Shown: positions 41,969 through 49,826 of the stretch, one piece after another
Position numbering within the stretch: position 1 is the stretch's first letter
How the letters are laid out: the number at the start of each line of letters is the position of its first letter
Source: a virus
Reading direction: 5' to 3' (one strand)
DNA length: 64,000 nucleotides
IMG/VR virus record: IMGVR_UViG_3300032235_000808
Location: 1-64,000 of that record
Program-made: the position numbers and the translations under genes
Notes under the pieces: generated by a model
Told to the model about the DNA's origin: nothing
Databases searched by the model: none
What the model saw: the letters and a program-made list of their open reading frames with translations, nothing else

Positions 41969-42603
41969 AGAATGGAAAATATTTTATAGTTCTTTTCTGT
42001 AACAAGAAGAAAGTTAAAATATTATATAAGTGTATGAAACGTACCACTGTGTATGAGTATTGGCGTGAATTTAGAACAGAAAAGAAACCAAGATACGTAA
42101 AACAACAAGGTGGTAAACGTAATCGTGAACTAATATATGAGTTAGGTCTCATATTTCCAAACAATAGGTGGGCAACTCAAATATGGGTTAAAGACAGTTT
42201 AGGTCGTAATGAGCCGGCAATCATTGAGGACGACAAGTTTCGCATTAAAGAAATTGTACCATATTGGGAAGAAGAACTCATCTACGATTATTCAATCAAA
42301 AAAAGAATCCGTTACCATGAAATGATGGAATATATTGAAAGTGTTACCGAGATTGCTCAAATCTTTACACTTAATAATAAGTTATTTGTTCAAGTAGAGG
42401 AAGATGTTCGATTATTTGGTAATAAGAACATCAAAGATGCCGATAGATTACTTGAATTGGTCAAAGAAGACTTATTAAAAAAGAAACGTGGTAACTTTAT
42501 CTTTGTTAGAGATGTTACCACGCATCAAAGGACTTTATTATACAATTTACTTGAATCTAAGGGGTTCAAACGTCAAGAGTTGTTTAGACACTACTCTTAT
42601 TAA
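41965..42603 (+). CDS. Hypothetical plus-strand protein, second gene of coupled pair
   Basis: A 212-residue, basic and strongly charged protein with no transmembrane segment. It has an EYWREFRTEKKPRYVKQQGGKR segment near residue 30-50, a WATQIWVKD strand and a long helical C-terminal half (NIKDADRLLELVKEDLL, KKKRGNFIFVRDVTTHQRTLLY). The coupled ATGA start supports the first Met; an internal Met at residue 24 exists. I do not recognise the family. Its strand and position between dam and Hc1-like genes suggest an independently regulated accessory role. Confidence 0.7.
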   Translation: MKNGKYFIVLFCNKKKVKILYKCMKRTTVYEYWREFRTEKKPRYVKQQGGKRNRELIYELGLIFPNNRWATQIWVKDSLGRNEPAIIEDDKFRIKEIVPYWEEELIYDYSIKKRIRYHEMMEYIESVTEIAQIFTLNNKLFVQVEEDVRLFGNKNIKDADRLLELVKEDLLKKKRGNFIFVRDVTTHQRTLLYNLLESKGFKRQELFRHYSY

Positions 42604-42823
42604 AAACAATGTCCACAAATCCAATTGTTATAGAAAAAGAATCGTCCGGTTTATCCATTTTCCTACCATATTTTTTCTGAATGTGTTCAAATGAATAATT
42701 AAATTCATCGTTTGATAGTTCCAACACTACGGTATTTGATACTGTTTGTACCGACATCTTTTCGATTAAATCCGATATGATTGCTAATTGATTTAATAAA
42801 TCACCCTTTCTTTCCATATCCAA
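42584..42823 (-). CDS. Small hypothetical protein, convergent with the plus-strand pair
   Basis: A 79-residue protein starting MDMERKGDLLNQLAIISDLI (a second Met is at residue 3). Its 3' end overlaps the end of the plus-strand gene by 20 bp (tail to tail), and its start overlaps the gene upstream by about 23 bp. It has a helical N-terminal half and a beta C-terminal half (FSITIGFVDIVFNKSSV). No family recognised. Confidence 0.6.
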   Translation of the reverse strand: MDMERKGDLLNQLAIISDLIEKMSVQTVSNTVVLELSNDEFNYSFEHIQKKYGRKMDKPDDSFSITIGFVDIVFNKSSV

Positions 42824-42926
42824 ATATCTGTGCTATTTTTTTAATAAATGTTAATTTTTCTTTAGGTGTTGGTTTTGGGATTATTTCATCCCTTTTAATT
42901 TTTTTTATTTCGTCAATCATCTTCAT
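42801..42926 (-). CDS. Small basic protein (41 aa) of unknown function
   Basis: I prefer the ATG at 42926 (41 residues, MKMIDEIKKIKRDEI), which overlaps the stop of the upstream gene by only 14 bp; a longer frame from 43007 would overlap that gene by 95 bp. Another Met is at 42920. The protein is rich in Lys (IKKIAQIFGYGKKG at its end) and contains a PKPTPKEK hinge. It may be a nucleic-acid-binding or membrane-associated peptide. Confidence in the start is modest. Confidence 0.45.
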   Translation of the reverse strand: MKMIDEIKKIKRDEIIPKPTPKEKLTFIKKIAQIFGYGKKG

Positions 42927-43368
42927 CTTGTGACTCAGTATCTCCTTCTCGTCCTTCTTCATCTCCTTCGTCAACCAATCCATACCCTGTTGTAATTTCT
43001 TGTCCATAATCAGTTAATAAGTTTATGTCTTTTAATTTGTCTAACGATTCCTTTTTAAATAGTTCTTGTAACTCTTTAACTTTCTGTTGGAATAATCTTT
43101 GTTTCTCCTCTTCCTCTTTATTTTGATTGATTATCTCCAAAGCACAAGCAAAAGCGACTTCATAACCTTCTTGTGTTGCGTTTGATATTAATGATAATAA
43201 TGTGAACCTCTCATTCTTATCTTGTATTTTCATTTTCAAGGAACGATACGGTTTTGCAATCTCCTCGTATTTCCAAGTTAATGGTAACTTTATATCTAAA
43301 CTGACATTACTTTCAATCTCCCTAAGAGAATGAAAATATGGTCTTAATGATTTTATTGATTCAAACAC
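42913..43368 (-). CDS. Hypothetical protein with acidic C-terminal tail
   Basis: A 151-residue protein. The first 100 residues are mixed alpha/beta (SLREIESNVSLDIKLPLTWKYE), followed by a helical region rich in Gln/Glu (ALEIINQNKEEEEKQRLFQQKVKEL) that may form a coiled coil, and a very acidic C-terminal tail (DEGDEEGREGDTESQDEDD). Acidic tails like this often belong to proteins that bind basic partners such as histone-like proteins; an Hc1-like gene lies nearby. Function unknown. Confidence 0.65.
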   Translation of the reverse strand: MFESIKSLRPYFHSLREIESNVSLDIKLPLTWKYEEIAKPYRSLKMKIQDKNERFTLLSLISNATQEGYEVAFACALEIINQNKEEEEKQRLFQQKVKELQELFKKESLDKLKDINLLTDYGQEITTGYGLVDEGDEEGREGDTESQDEDD

Positions 43369-43372
43369 GTTG

Positions 43373-43552
43373 TTAAATTAAAAAATAAGTTATTATGTAT
43401 GATAACGATGCCAAATAAGATACTTGTTCCAATTTAGTTAGCGTTAGCGGTTTTGGGTCTTCTTCTGTTAGTCTTAATACAAACTCAACAACAAAATGCA
43501 ATATGTATAAAATACATAATACAAATAAAAATAAACTAATCTCTTCCTTCAT
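43373..43552 (-). CDS. Small membrane protein (59 aa)
   Basis: A 59-residue ORF from an ATG at 43552 to a TAA at 43373. It starts MKEEISLFLFVLCILYILHF (one transmembrane helix), continues with VVEFVLRLTEEDPKPLTLT and ends in a second hydrophobic stretch (VSYLASLSYIITYFLI). It overlaps the Hc1-like gene by 17 bp at its start and fills the otherwise empty gap between that gene and the next. It has no recognised family. It could be a small membrane-disrupting or holin-like protein, but that is speculation. Confidence 0.65.
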   Translation of the reverse strand: MKEEISLFLFVLCILYILHFVVEFVLRLTEEDPKPLTLTKLEQVSYLASLSYIITYFLI

Positions 43553-43724
43553 GTCTTTTTATTTCATCTAAAATTTCCTTACGGAATGTTGCAATAAGTG
43601 ATTTAACCTCTTGTGCATTTTTTCTTGCCCTGATGGAAGCACTGTGATTTCCTTTCACAAAAACTTTCTTAGTATCTACCGATATCTTCTCAACCAGGTC
43701 CTTTATTTTTATTAAGGTTTCCAT
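43536..43724 (-). CDS. Hc1-type histone-like DNA-binding protein
   Basis: A 62-residue protein. The centre KGNHSASIRARKNAQEVKSL matches the KGNxxAxxRARKxxxxxxxL pattern of the Hc1/histone H1-like family that is common in Bacteroidota, and the tail TFRKEILDEIKRHEGRD fits the helical end. These small proteins bind DNA non-specifically and can compact it. A phage copy might organise phage DNA or remodel the host nucleoid. The upstream gap carries a TATATTGC box. Confidence 0.75.
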   Translation of the reverse strand: METLIKIKDLVEKISVDTKKVFVKGNHSASIRARKNAQEVKSLIATFRKEILDEIKRHEGRD

Positions 43725-43743
43725 ATTATTTTGGTTTTTGATA

Positions 43744-43751
43744 GCAATATA
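43744..43751 (-). promoter_or_regulatory. Candidate promoter box TATATTGC before the Hc1-like gene
   Basis: Minus-strand CCGTATATTGCTATCAAAA, 19 bp before the ATG at 43724 in a 38-bp gap. Confidence 0.3.
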
Positions 43752-43762
43752 CGGAAAAATAT

Positions 43763-44218
43763 TTACTTTTTCAAGTTTTGTTCTAATAATTTGTAGATTT
43801 CTGTTAACATATCAAGTTCCGACCTTGACTTTTTGTATTTAAAATCGAATAACTTATAAAAGTATTCCGAAATTTTACTTGACTCATTATCTAATTGTAC
43901 AAAATAATAAGCTTCTAAAAAGAAATTCCAAAAATATTGGTAATGTTGACCTCTTTCTTTAAAGAATATTTTTTCTTTATTAAAGTTTTCTATTGTTTTA
44001 TCCCAACACCACGTGAAATGATTCTTTTGGTCTTCTTCTGTTTGGATTACATCATTACCTAAATAAGTTTCATCAATTAGAGAATGGAATGAATAAATAA
44101 AGTCGTAAAAGAGTTCAATTCTTTCACGACTTATATTATATGCTTTGTACCAAATATCAATTTGATTCTTGTAATTCTCCGAAGTAATAAACTCTAAATA
44201 ACCTTCTCTATTTTCCAT
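43763..44218 (-). CDS. Hypothetical aromatic-rich helical protein
   Basis: A 151-residue protein rich in Phe, Tyr and Trp (YNISRERIELFYDFIYSFHSLI, HFTWCWDK, YQYFWNFFLEAYYFVQ). It is probably all-helical and soluble or peripherally membrane-bound. No motif recognised. The gene has its own upstream box and ends near the Hc1-like gene. Confidence 0.65.
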   Translation of the reverse strand: MENREGYLEFITSENYKNQIDIWYKAYNISRERIELFYDFIYSFHSLIDETYLGNDVIQTEEDQKNHFTWCWDKTIENFNKEKIFFKERGQHYQYFWNFFLEAYYFVQLDNESSKISEYFYKLFDFKYKKSRSELDMLTEIYKLLEQNLKK

Positions 44219-44232
44219 AATCCTACTTACTT

Positions 44233-44240
44233 ACAATATA
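44233..44240 (-). promoter_or_regulatory. Candidate promoter box TATATTGT
   Basis: Minus-strand ACCTATATTGTAAGT, 14 bp before the ATG at 44218. Confidence 0.3.
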
Positions 44241-44267
44241 GGTATAAAAGAAAATAAAAAAAAGAAA

Positions 44268-45515
44268 TTACTGAGTTTTTTTGTTATACCCGTACATCTT
44301 TTTCATCTTTTCAATTTCCTCATTGATAAGATTTGTTTTTAATACTTCAGACTCATTAACCTCTTTTGTAGGTGCTGGGTCTTTTTCATACATTGGAGCC
44401 TTCTCTTGTTCTTTTTCTTTTTTATTTGCTCTGTCTGCTAATTTTTTTCCTGTGTCAGTTGGAATAACGTTTCCAGCGTCGTGTGAATTACCCATTGTAG
44501 AATCACCATCTAATGCTTTCTTTAATCTTGCTTTAAACTCTTCTGATGGTTCGCTATCATAATCTAAATCCAATAATGTACCACCTCTAAAGTTACTTAC
44601 AAATTCATCTTCTTTTTCATCATTGTTAACCACAACCTTTTCTCCCTTTTTATTTGCTTCAGGGAATTCAGGATTACTTCCACCCGGTATTTCTAACTGA
44701 CCTTTGATTTTTTTCTTTACATCATTTAAGTTAGCATCGTTTTCTTTACCACTTGCAGTACGTACTTTCTTTTGAGTTTCGATACCCGGTACCGCAGCTT
44801 CACTAACCATTTTACTAATTAATGCAACTAACTCAGATTCAGTTAAACGTAAAGTTTTCTTTTTAGATTCCATCATATTACCTGAACACTCTGAGCAAAT
44901 TCCTTCCTCATTCATCATACCACCACACTCATTACAAGTACCTGACATTTCATTCAAATCTTCTTCCATATAGTTACTACCACACTCATAACATTCTTCC
45001 TCTTCTTCTTTGGTATCTTGTTTTTGACCTTTAAGGATTTTAAAATCTTGTGCGTCAATCTTACCATTATGGTTTTTATCTAATTTCTTTTGTCCTCCGA
45101 TTAATTCTTCTTTAGTATCTGCTTTATTACCATTAAGAATTTTAAAATCTTCACCATCAATTTTACCATTGTGATTCTTATCTAATTTTTTTTGACCACC
45201 TTTTAATTCTTCTTTCATATCGTTGTTTTCTGTTTCTTCTAATTCTTCACCCATTTTATCTAATTTTTCAATCATATCACCATGAGATTCATAATTTGCT
45301 TTCTCAATGATAAATTGTTTTCCTGGGTGTTCTTTTGCCAATTTATCAACATGTTCTTCAGCTTCTTCTTGTGTGTCACAAGTAACAACAGGTTCACCTT
45401 CACATGTTACATGATATTTTTCCATCATACCACCGGTAGATTCTTTAAGAATACTTTTCTTAATTTCATCAAAAACGATGCTTTCCATGATTGCGTTTAA
45501 TTCTTCAACTTTCAT
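44268..45515 (-). CDS. Putative virion/assembly protein with EF-hand-like repeats and Cys pairs
   Basis: A 415-residue acidic protein. Two tandem repeats GQKKLDKNHNGKIDGEDFKI and GQKKLDKNHNGKIDAQDFKI contain loops DKNHNGKIDGED (112-123) and DKNHNGKIDAQD (146-157), which match the dockerin/EF-hand calcium loop (DxNxNGxIDxxD). Three CxxC pairs follow (C175/C178, C194/C197, C207/C210), likely a zinc ribbon set. The segment LRLTESELVALISKMVSEA is common in large phage proteins of unknown role. C-terminal region is charged and disordered. Probably virion or scaffold, Ca- and Zn-binding; inference only. Confidence 0.75.
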   Translation of the reverse strand: MKVEELNAIMESIVFDEIKKSILKESTGGMMEKYHVTCEGEPVVTCDTQEEAEEHVDKLAKEHPGKQFIIEKANYESHGDMIEKLDKMGEELEETENNDMKEELKGGQKKLDKNHNGKIDGEDFKILNGNKADTKEELIGGQKKLDKNHNGKIDAQDFKILKGQKQDTKEEEEECYECGSNYMEEDLNEMSGTCNECGGMMNEEGICSECSGNMMESKKKTLRLTESELVALISKMVSEAAVPGIETQKKVRTASGKENDANLNDVKKKIKGQLEIPGGSNPEFPEANKKGEKVVVNNDEKEDEFVSNFRGGTLLDLDYDSEPSEEFKARLKKALDGDSTMGNSHDAGNVIPTDTGKKLADRANKKEKEQEKAPMYEKDPAPTKEVNESEVLKTNLINEEIEKMKKMYGYNKKTQ

Positions 45516-45516
45516 A

Positions 45517-46839
45517 CTAAATAAATATCTGTTTTATTTCATTTAATACAATTTTTTGAATTTCATTTTTAGGAATACCCGTATTTTTTGAAACTTCATT
45601 AATTGCATCTTGTAATTCTTTATCTTCTTTAATAAATTCTAATGCTCCGGTGTTACCTTGATTACAATACGGGAACTTTTTACACTTTTCCTTTATCTTA
45701 ACAAAAACACCACCGGGTCCACCCCATTTAGGAAAATTTTTATCTTTAACCGCTCTACCTTTGTAGATACTATCAGGTCCATCAATCTTCAATGGGTCCT
45801 TACGTCCACCCTTTGGTGTTCTACCAAATGCTGGAACATCATATGCTCCTGACGACGACGCATCCATTGCTTCTTCAAGTTCTTCTTCGTTCTCATTTAA
45901 ATTTGCATTATGTATTGTATGGATTTTTCTTTTTACCATACTACCAAATGCAGGACCTTCAAATGAACCAGATGAACTTGCATCTGTTTCGTCAATATCT
46001 TTTTTACCGGATTTTAACCCTGACATTCTTGAAAATTCTTTTTCATTAAACTCCACATTTTCTTTGTGAAATTTATCTTTCATGTTCTTGAACACTTTTT
46101 TTCTGTTTTTGGTGTCTTCAATTTGTTTTAAAATTTCTGCAACACCTATAACCATATCATCATCATGTTCATGAGAATTTTTACCTTCTTCTATTTTGGA
46201 TAGTTTACTGTAATATTTTGGGTCTTCCCATAAATGGTCAAACGCAATTTCTTTTGCCTTATCTTTATCATCGGTATGTTCGGTTTCCACCTTCATTCCC
46301 ATTTCAAGTTGTTTTTTTAATGACTTAACCATATCATCTATCTGATAATAGTTTTTTGCATTATGTTTTTTAGCAATTTGAATCAATGATTTATTGTCGG
46401 CTAATCCACCCTCTAATTTGTTTGATTCGTTCATATTTTCTATTTTGGCAATAAACACTTTAGGACTTACACCAATTGCAGCTGCAGTACTTAATCTTGT
46501 GTTACCTGCTATTAAGATATATCTATCCCCCAATTTTAATATTAAGGGTCTATTATATTCACCTTTCATAATAGCCTTTGCTAAAATTTTCGGACTGGTC
46601 TTATTATACATTTTGGCAATCTTCATTACCGCATTTGTATCACCTTTTTGGATTTCATTAGATTCGGTGTTCTCTAATTTACCCCATATATCATTTGTTA
46701 ATGTTTCTTCTTTAGAATTGTTGAAAGCATTAACCAATTGTTCTACACTAATTTTGATATTTTCATCACGACTCAAATCTTGAACAGCTCTTTGCAGTTC
46801 ATCCATTTCACCTTCAATATCGGGTCTTTTATTGTTCAT
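45517..46839 (-). CDS. ParB-N-like domain protein with DUF5661-like segment
   Basis: A 440-residue protein. Residues about 65-135 resemble a ParB N-terminal/sulfiredoxin-like domain (NRPLILKLGDRYILIAGNTRL with GNTRL at 112-116 where ParB has GxRR). Residues about 175-215 match a DUF5661-like segment (ETEHTDDKDKAKEIAFDHLWEDPKYYSKL). Two copies of an ASSSGxxxxPAFG motif follow (DASSSGSFEGPAFG and DASSSGAYDVPAFG). The C-terminal helix (DAINEVSKNTGIPKNEIQKIV) is amphipathic. It may be a virion or scaffold protein; the ParB-like site lacks clear catalytic residues. Confidence 0.7.
   Translation of the reverse strand: MNNKRPDIEGEMDELQRAVQDLSRDENIKISVEQLVNAFNNSKEETLTNDIWGKLENTESNEIQKGDTNAVMKIAKMYNKTSPKILAKAIMKGEYNRPLILKLGDRYILIAGNTRLSTAAAIGVSPKVFIAKIENMNESNKLEGGLADNKSLIQIAKKHNAKNYYQIDDMVKSLKKQLEMGMKVETEHTDDKDKAKEIAFDHLWEDPKYYSKLSKIEEGKNSHEHDDDMVIGVAEILKQIEDTKNRKKVFKNMKDKFHKENVEFNEKEFSRMSGLKSGKKDIDETDASSSGSFEGPAFGSMVKRKIHTIHNANLNENEEELEEAMDASSSGAYDVPAFGRTPKGGRKDPLKIDGPDSIYKGRAVKDKNFPKWGGPGGVFVKIKEKCKKFPYCNQGNTGALEFIKEDKELQDAINEVSKNTGIPKNEIQKIVLNEIKQIFI
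45520..45527 (-). promoter_or_regulatory. Candidate late-type promoter box TATTTATT
   Basis: Minus-strand ACAGATATTTATTTAGTATG, 4 bp before the ATG at 45515. It shares ACAGATATTTAT with 18044-18051 but is very close to the start codon and lies inside the end of the ParB-like gene. Confidence 0.25.
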
Positions 46840-47078
46840 TATTTAACATTCTTTAATGCACCCTCCCAAAAAGATTTACGTTGCCATAATGTTTTGAACA
46901 ATTCAACAACAACCTTAGTAGATAAATCAATTATTTTATCGTCAATATTTTTTGTACCCAATTCTTTTTGAACCATTTTAATTACTTGGCTATGTGCTTG
47001 AGTAGTATCCAAGAAATCTTTAATTTCTTTTCTGGTGATTCTTTCGATTTCTCTTTTATCTTCGTTACTAAGTGCCAT
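46839..47078 (-). CDS. Small hypothetical helical protein
   Basis: A 79-residue protein, MALSNEDKREIERITRKEIKD, probably helical with a Trp-rich end (TLWQRKSFWEGALKNVK). It shares a base with the next gene at its stop. No family recognised; probably a virion-assembly accessory given its location. Confidence 0.65.
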   Translation of the reverse strand: MALSNEDKREIERITRKEIKDFLDTTQAHSQVIKMVQKELGTKNIDDKIIDLSTKVVVELFKTLWQRKSFWEGALKNVK

Positions 47079-47079
47079 T

Positions 47080-47589
47080 TTAGTTATTATTTCTTTGACT
47101 AATTATTGGTTCCATTGAACTTTTAAACACTTCGTTAAACTTAGCTAACTTCTCTAACGTGTTTGCAACGTTTTGTTCTAATTTTAACATATCCGCAATA
47201 ACATATACACCACCATCTTTACCGGCAATAAAAACAAATTTCATATCTTCATCCGTTAATTTACCATCTAATCTAATTTGGTCGGGAAATATAGAAAATC
47301 CAGGTTCGAAGTTTACTATTTGTGAAACTTGTTGTTTGAAATTATCAATGATACCTGAAATTTCTTTCTTTTGTTCATCCATTAATTTCATATCGGCATC
47401 ATCTTGTGAATTCATTTTAACGTCAACATCATTCACAACAAGAATATCATCTTTCATGCTTTGTTGTGGTTGAGGCTCATCTTGTGCCATTTCAACTTGT
47501 TCTCTTAAAATTTTATTCGAAGCGGTTGATTCATTGAGTTTCCTCATCATGTTCAACATTTTCTTATCAAAGTCGTAACTATTTTTCAT
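47080..47589 (-). CDS. Hypothetical acidic protein
   Basis: A 169-residue protein rich in Asp, Glu and Met, with a helical N-terminal part (MLNMMRKLNESTASNKIL), an acidic middle (KMNSQDDADMKLMDEQKKEI), a folded segment FIAGKDGGVYVIADMLKLEQNV and the end SSMEPIISQRNNN. No domain recognised. Its neighbours suggest a virion or scaffold role. Confidence 0.6.
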   Translation of the reverse strand: MKNSYDFDKKMLNMMRKLNESTASNKILREQVEMAQDEPQPQQSMKDDILVVNDVDVKMNSQDDADMKLMDEQKKEISGIIDNFKQQVSQIVNFEPGFSIFPDQIRLDGKLTDEDMKFVFIAGKDGGVYVIADMLKLEQNVANTLEKLAKFNEVFKSSMEPIISQRNNN

Positions 47590-47590
47590 T

Positions 47591-48196
47591 TTATCTTGGA
47601 TTGCTAAAGAATACCCTAAAATTAAAAGAAGGGTTTATATCAGTATAAATACTTTCAAAATTAGATTTGCATACAATTCCGTTGAAATTAGATGCTTTTT
47701 CTAAGTATCCTTGTGATGGTACCGTTTGTTTATATATGTCATGTTTTTCACATAACATCTCACAGAGTTCTGCAAGTGAATTTAATTGTGTTTCACCGTA
47801 CTTATCCCAAAAATAATAGTTTCTCCAATTACGTATATGTGGTTCGGACCTATATGGGTCTCCAATCCAATTATGTAATATACCGGTGATTGTGTTTTTA
47901 TTTAACCAACCCAAATTTTCAATGGCAATTTTTATTTGCTTTCTATCAACCTTAGGGTCGTCAAATGTATTTGAACTGTAGTCGGTGTCGTATAGTTGAT
48001 AAACCATACCTAGCTTAGAAACAACAAAATGGGGTACGTCTTCGTACTTCCCATTTTTGCGATACTTTATCTTGTTAATAAAATCATCTACACGTCTTCG
48101 TGTATCATAAAGTAAAATCTGAGTTTTTTTAGATTTTCTTTTATGTATGTTAAGTTGTTTGGTATCTAATGTTTCGACATTAAAGATTTCTAACAT
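47591..48196 (-). CDS. Amidase_2/PGRP-like protein, zinc ligands not conserved
   Basis: A 201-residue protein from the ATG at 48196 (MLEIFNVETLDTKQLNIHK); an earlier TTG at 48217 would add 7 residues but lies inside the frameshifted end of the upstream gene. The core follows the N-acetylmuramoyl-L-alanine amidase (PGRP) layout: VPHFVVSKLGMVYQLYDTDY, KIAIENLGWL (like the GIEL strand), and a helix LNSLAELCEMLCEKHDI. The usual first zinc His position reads LLYDTRR here, and the last conserved His region is replaced by GIVCKSNF. It may bind but not cleave peptidoglycan. Confidence 0.55.
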   Translation of the reverse strand: MLEIFNVETLDTKQLNIHKRKSKKTQILLYDTRRRVDDFINKIKYRKNGKYEDVPHFVVSKLGMVYQLYDTDYSSNTFDDPKVDRKQIKIAIENLGWLNKNTITGILHNWIGDPYRSEPHIRNWRNYYFWDKYGETQLNSLAELCEMLCEKHDIYKQTVPSQGYLEKASNFNGIVCKSNFESIYTDINPSFNFRVFFSNPR

Positions 48197-48200
48197 TTTA

Positions 48201-49558
48201 TCATTTTTTATCGTCAACTTCCCAATATATGTTCTTATATCCTGCTGAATTTGACGTTTCCTCCCGGTGGTTTTCTATTATTTCTTCGGATGGTTCTGTT
48301 ATTTTTTTTTTTCGTCAATTGCTTCATCAACAATATCTAACATTTTATCTAATTCTTTGGAGTCCGTTTGATAAATTGGTTCATCATCTTTATCAATTGG
48401 GTCGACACCCACATCCCAAGCTTCATCAACTTCAGGTATCTCATCTTCATCCATCGAATACATTTGTTCTATTTTTTCATTCTCTATTTTTTCTAAAAGT
48501 TCAATAGCATTTAAATAAGGTTCGGGTGAAGATTCTTCTAACGCCTCTAATCTTTCGATTTCATTGAATTCGGCAATTGCTTGGTCAATTTCTTCGTCAG
48601 TAAAATTTAATTCAATGTCATCATTAAAAACATCAACAGTCTTAGATTCTTCTAAAATTTTTTCTTCATATATCTCCTCTTCGTCCTCATCATCGACTTC
48701 AATATCTTTCAATCTATATTCACTGTTTGCTAATGCTCCAACAGGGTCCTCACTATTATCCTCATATCCACGTATTTCATTTTGAATTTCTCCAATTTTT
48801 TTCATACGTTCGGCAATTCTTTTGAATTCAATTTTTTGTGCTCGTTCTAATATTTCTTCATCACTTAAAGTTTCTTCATCTTTTAATGATGCTTTTTGAA
48901 TTTTTTCATATTCATCATGTGCATTTACTAAAGCCTCATTTGGTTTTGGTGGATTTAATAAATGTTTTTCCAATATCGCTAAATCTTCTTCAGAAAATCT
49001 AACTCTTGAAATCTCTCCTATTAAATCAGATGCATCTATTTTTGTTGGTTCTTCTTCCTCTTTTTTATCGTCAACAATAACTTCAACTTGTCTTTCCGTC
49101 TCACTGAATTTTACTAACATATGAAGGAATGATAATGATATTAGTGGTAACATACCACCTGAGAAGAACGCCAGAAATCGTTTGTGTCCTATGAAGTCCG
49201 TAGGCTCAACTCCTGTTATCTCTAACAATGGTGATACGAGCTCAACCCAAGATTTAAACGAACTGGCGGTTACATCAATGAATGAATAGGCAAAGAATAT
49301 ATTACCGATAAATTGTATTAATGTAACAATACCAAATGGAAAATAAATTTTCTTTCCCATATTTGCAGAAATTGCCGCAAGTGCTGATAACGCAGCAATC
49401 TCAATACCTACCGATAGATAGATTGCCCACGTAAAAGGATTTGATATTCCATACCATTGGGTTACGTGTGATATTGAAACCACTGCTACCGTAATGATAG
49501 GTATTAAAAACGCTAATATAATTATCGTTTTGTAATTGTTATGAAACCAAACTTTCAT
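48201..49558 (-). CDS. Acidic-tailed membrane protein with probable -1 frameshift at its end
   Basis: The uninterrupted frame runs from 49558 to a TAA at 48299 (419 residues); a -1 shift at an A11 run (48302-48312 on the minus strand) continues to a stop at 48201, adding about 33 residues that start ITEPSEEIIENHREE. That tail is equally acidic and ends 4 bp before the next gene's ATG, so I annotate the longer form with the shift noted. The N-terminal 160 residues hold four hydrophobic segments (IIILAFLIPIITVAVVSI, WAIYLSVGIEIAALSALAAI, FGIVTLIQFIGNIFFAY, GMLPLISLSFLHML); the rest is a long, highly acidic soluble domain. Function unknown; perhaps a membrane anchor or scaffold. Confidence 0.65.
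48302..48312 (-). other. A11 homopolymer (slippery site or indel)
   Basis: Eleven A bases on the minus strand at the end of the membrane protein frame (GAC GAA then three AAA codons before TAA). The frame shifted by -1 is open for another 33 codons. This is either programmed slippage or an indel in the sequence or genome. Confidence 0.6.
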
Positions 49559-49824
49559 TATTTGTTAGATTCTAATTTTTTTATTTCTTCGTCAATCTGT
49601 GTTTGTCTTTGAACATCTAAAATTTTTCTATCAGATGCTTGGATTGAACGTTTCTCGGATTTTAATCCTTCGATTTGCATTTGTTTATTTAAACGGCCTT
49701 CTAATTCGGTCATTTCTTTTCTAACCTTAGTTATTTCTCTTGTGTCACCACAACTTTTTAAAAAACCTAATAATGATATCACTAATACAATCATAGTGAA
49801 TTTTTCTTCGATAAATTTTTTCAT
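49558..49824 (-). CDS. Small membrane-anchored coiled-coil protein
   Basis: An 88-residue protein with an N-terminal transmembrane helix (MIVLVISLLGFLKSCGDT) and a C-terminal charged, probably coiled-coil region (MTELEGRLNKQMQIEGLKSEK to EEIKKLESNK). The LKSCG after the helix resembles a lipobox only loosely; I do not claim a lipoprotein. This shape (inner-membrane helix plus periplasmic coiled coil) is compatible with an i-spanin or an anchor protein, but no lysis partner is identified. It is coupled with the acidic membrane protein (TAATG overlap). Confidence 0.6.
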   Translation of the reverse strand: MKKFIEEKFTMIVLVISLLGFLKSCGDTREITKVRKEMTELEGRLNKQMQIEGLKSEKRSIQASDRKILDVQRQTQIDEEIKKLESNK

Positions 49825-49826
49825 GT

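Noticed and set aside
42927-43007. 68-residue version of the small basic protein
   Set aside because: It would overlap the upstream gene by 95 bp; the ATG at 42926 gives a usual 14-bp overlap.
48218-48300. Non-coding gap between the amidase-like and membrane protein genes
   Set aside because: The -1 frame of the membrane protein is open here, so the gap is probably coding after a frameshift or indel.
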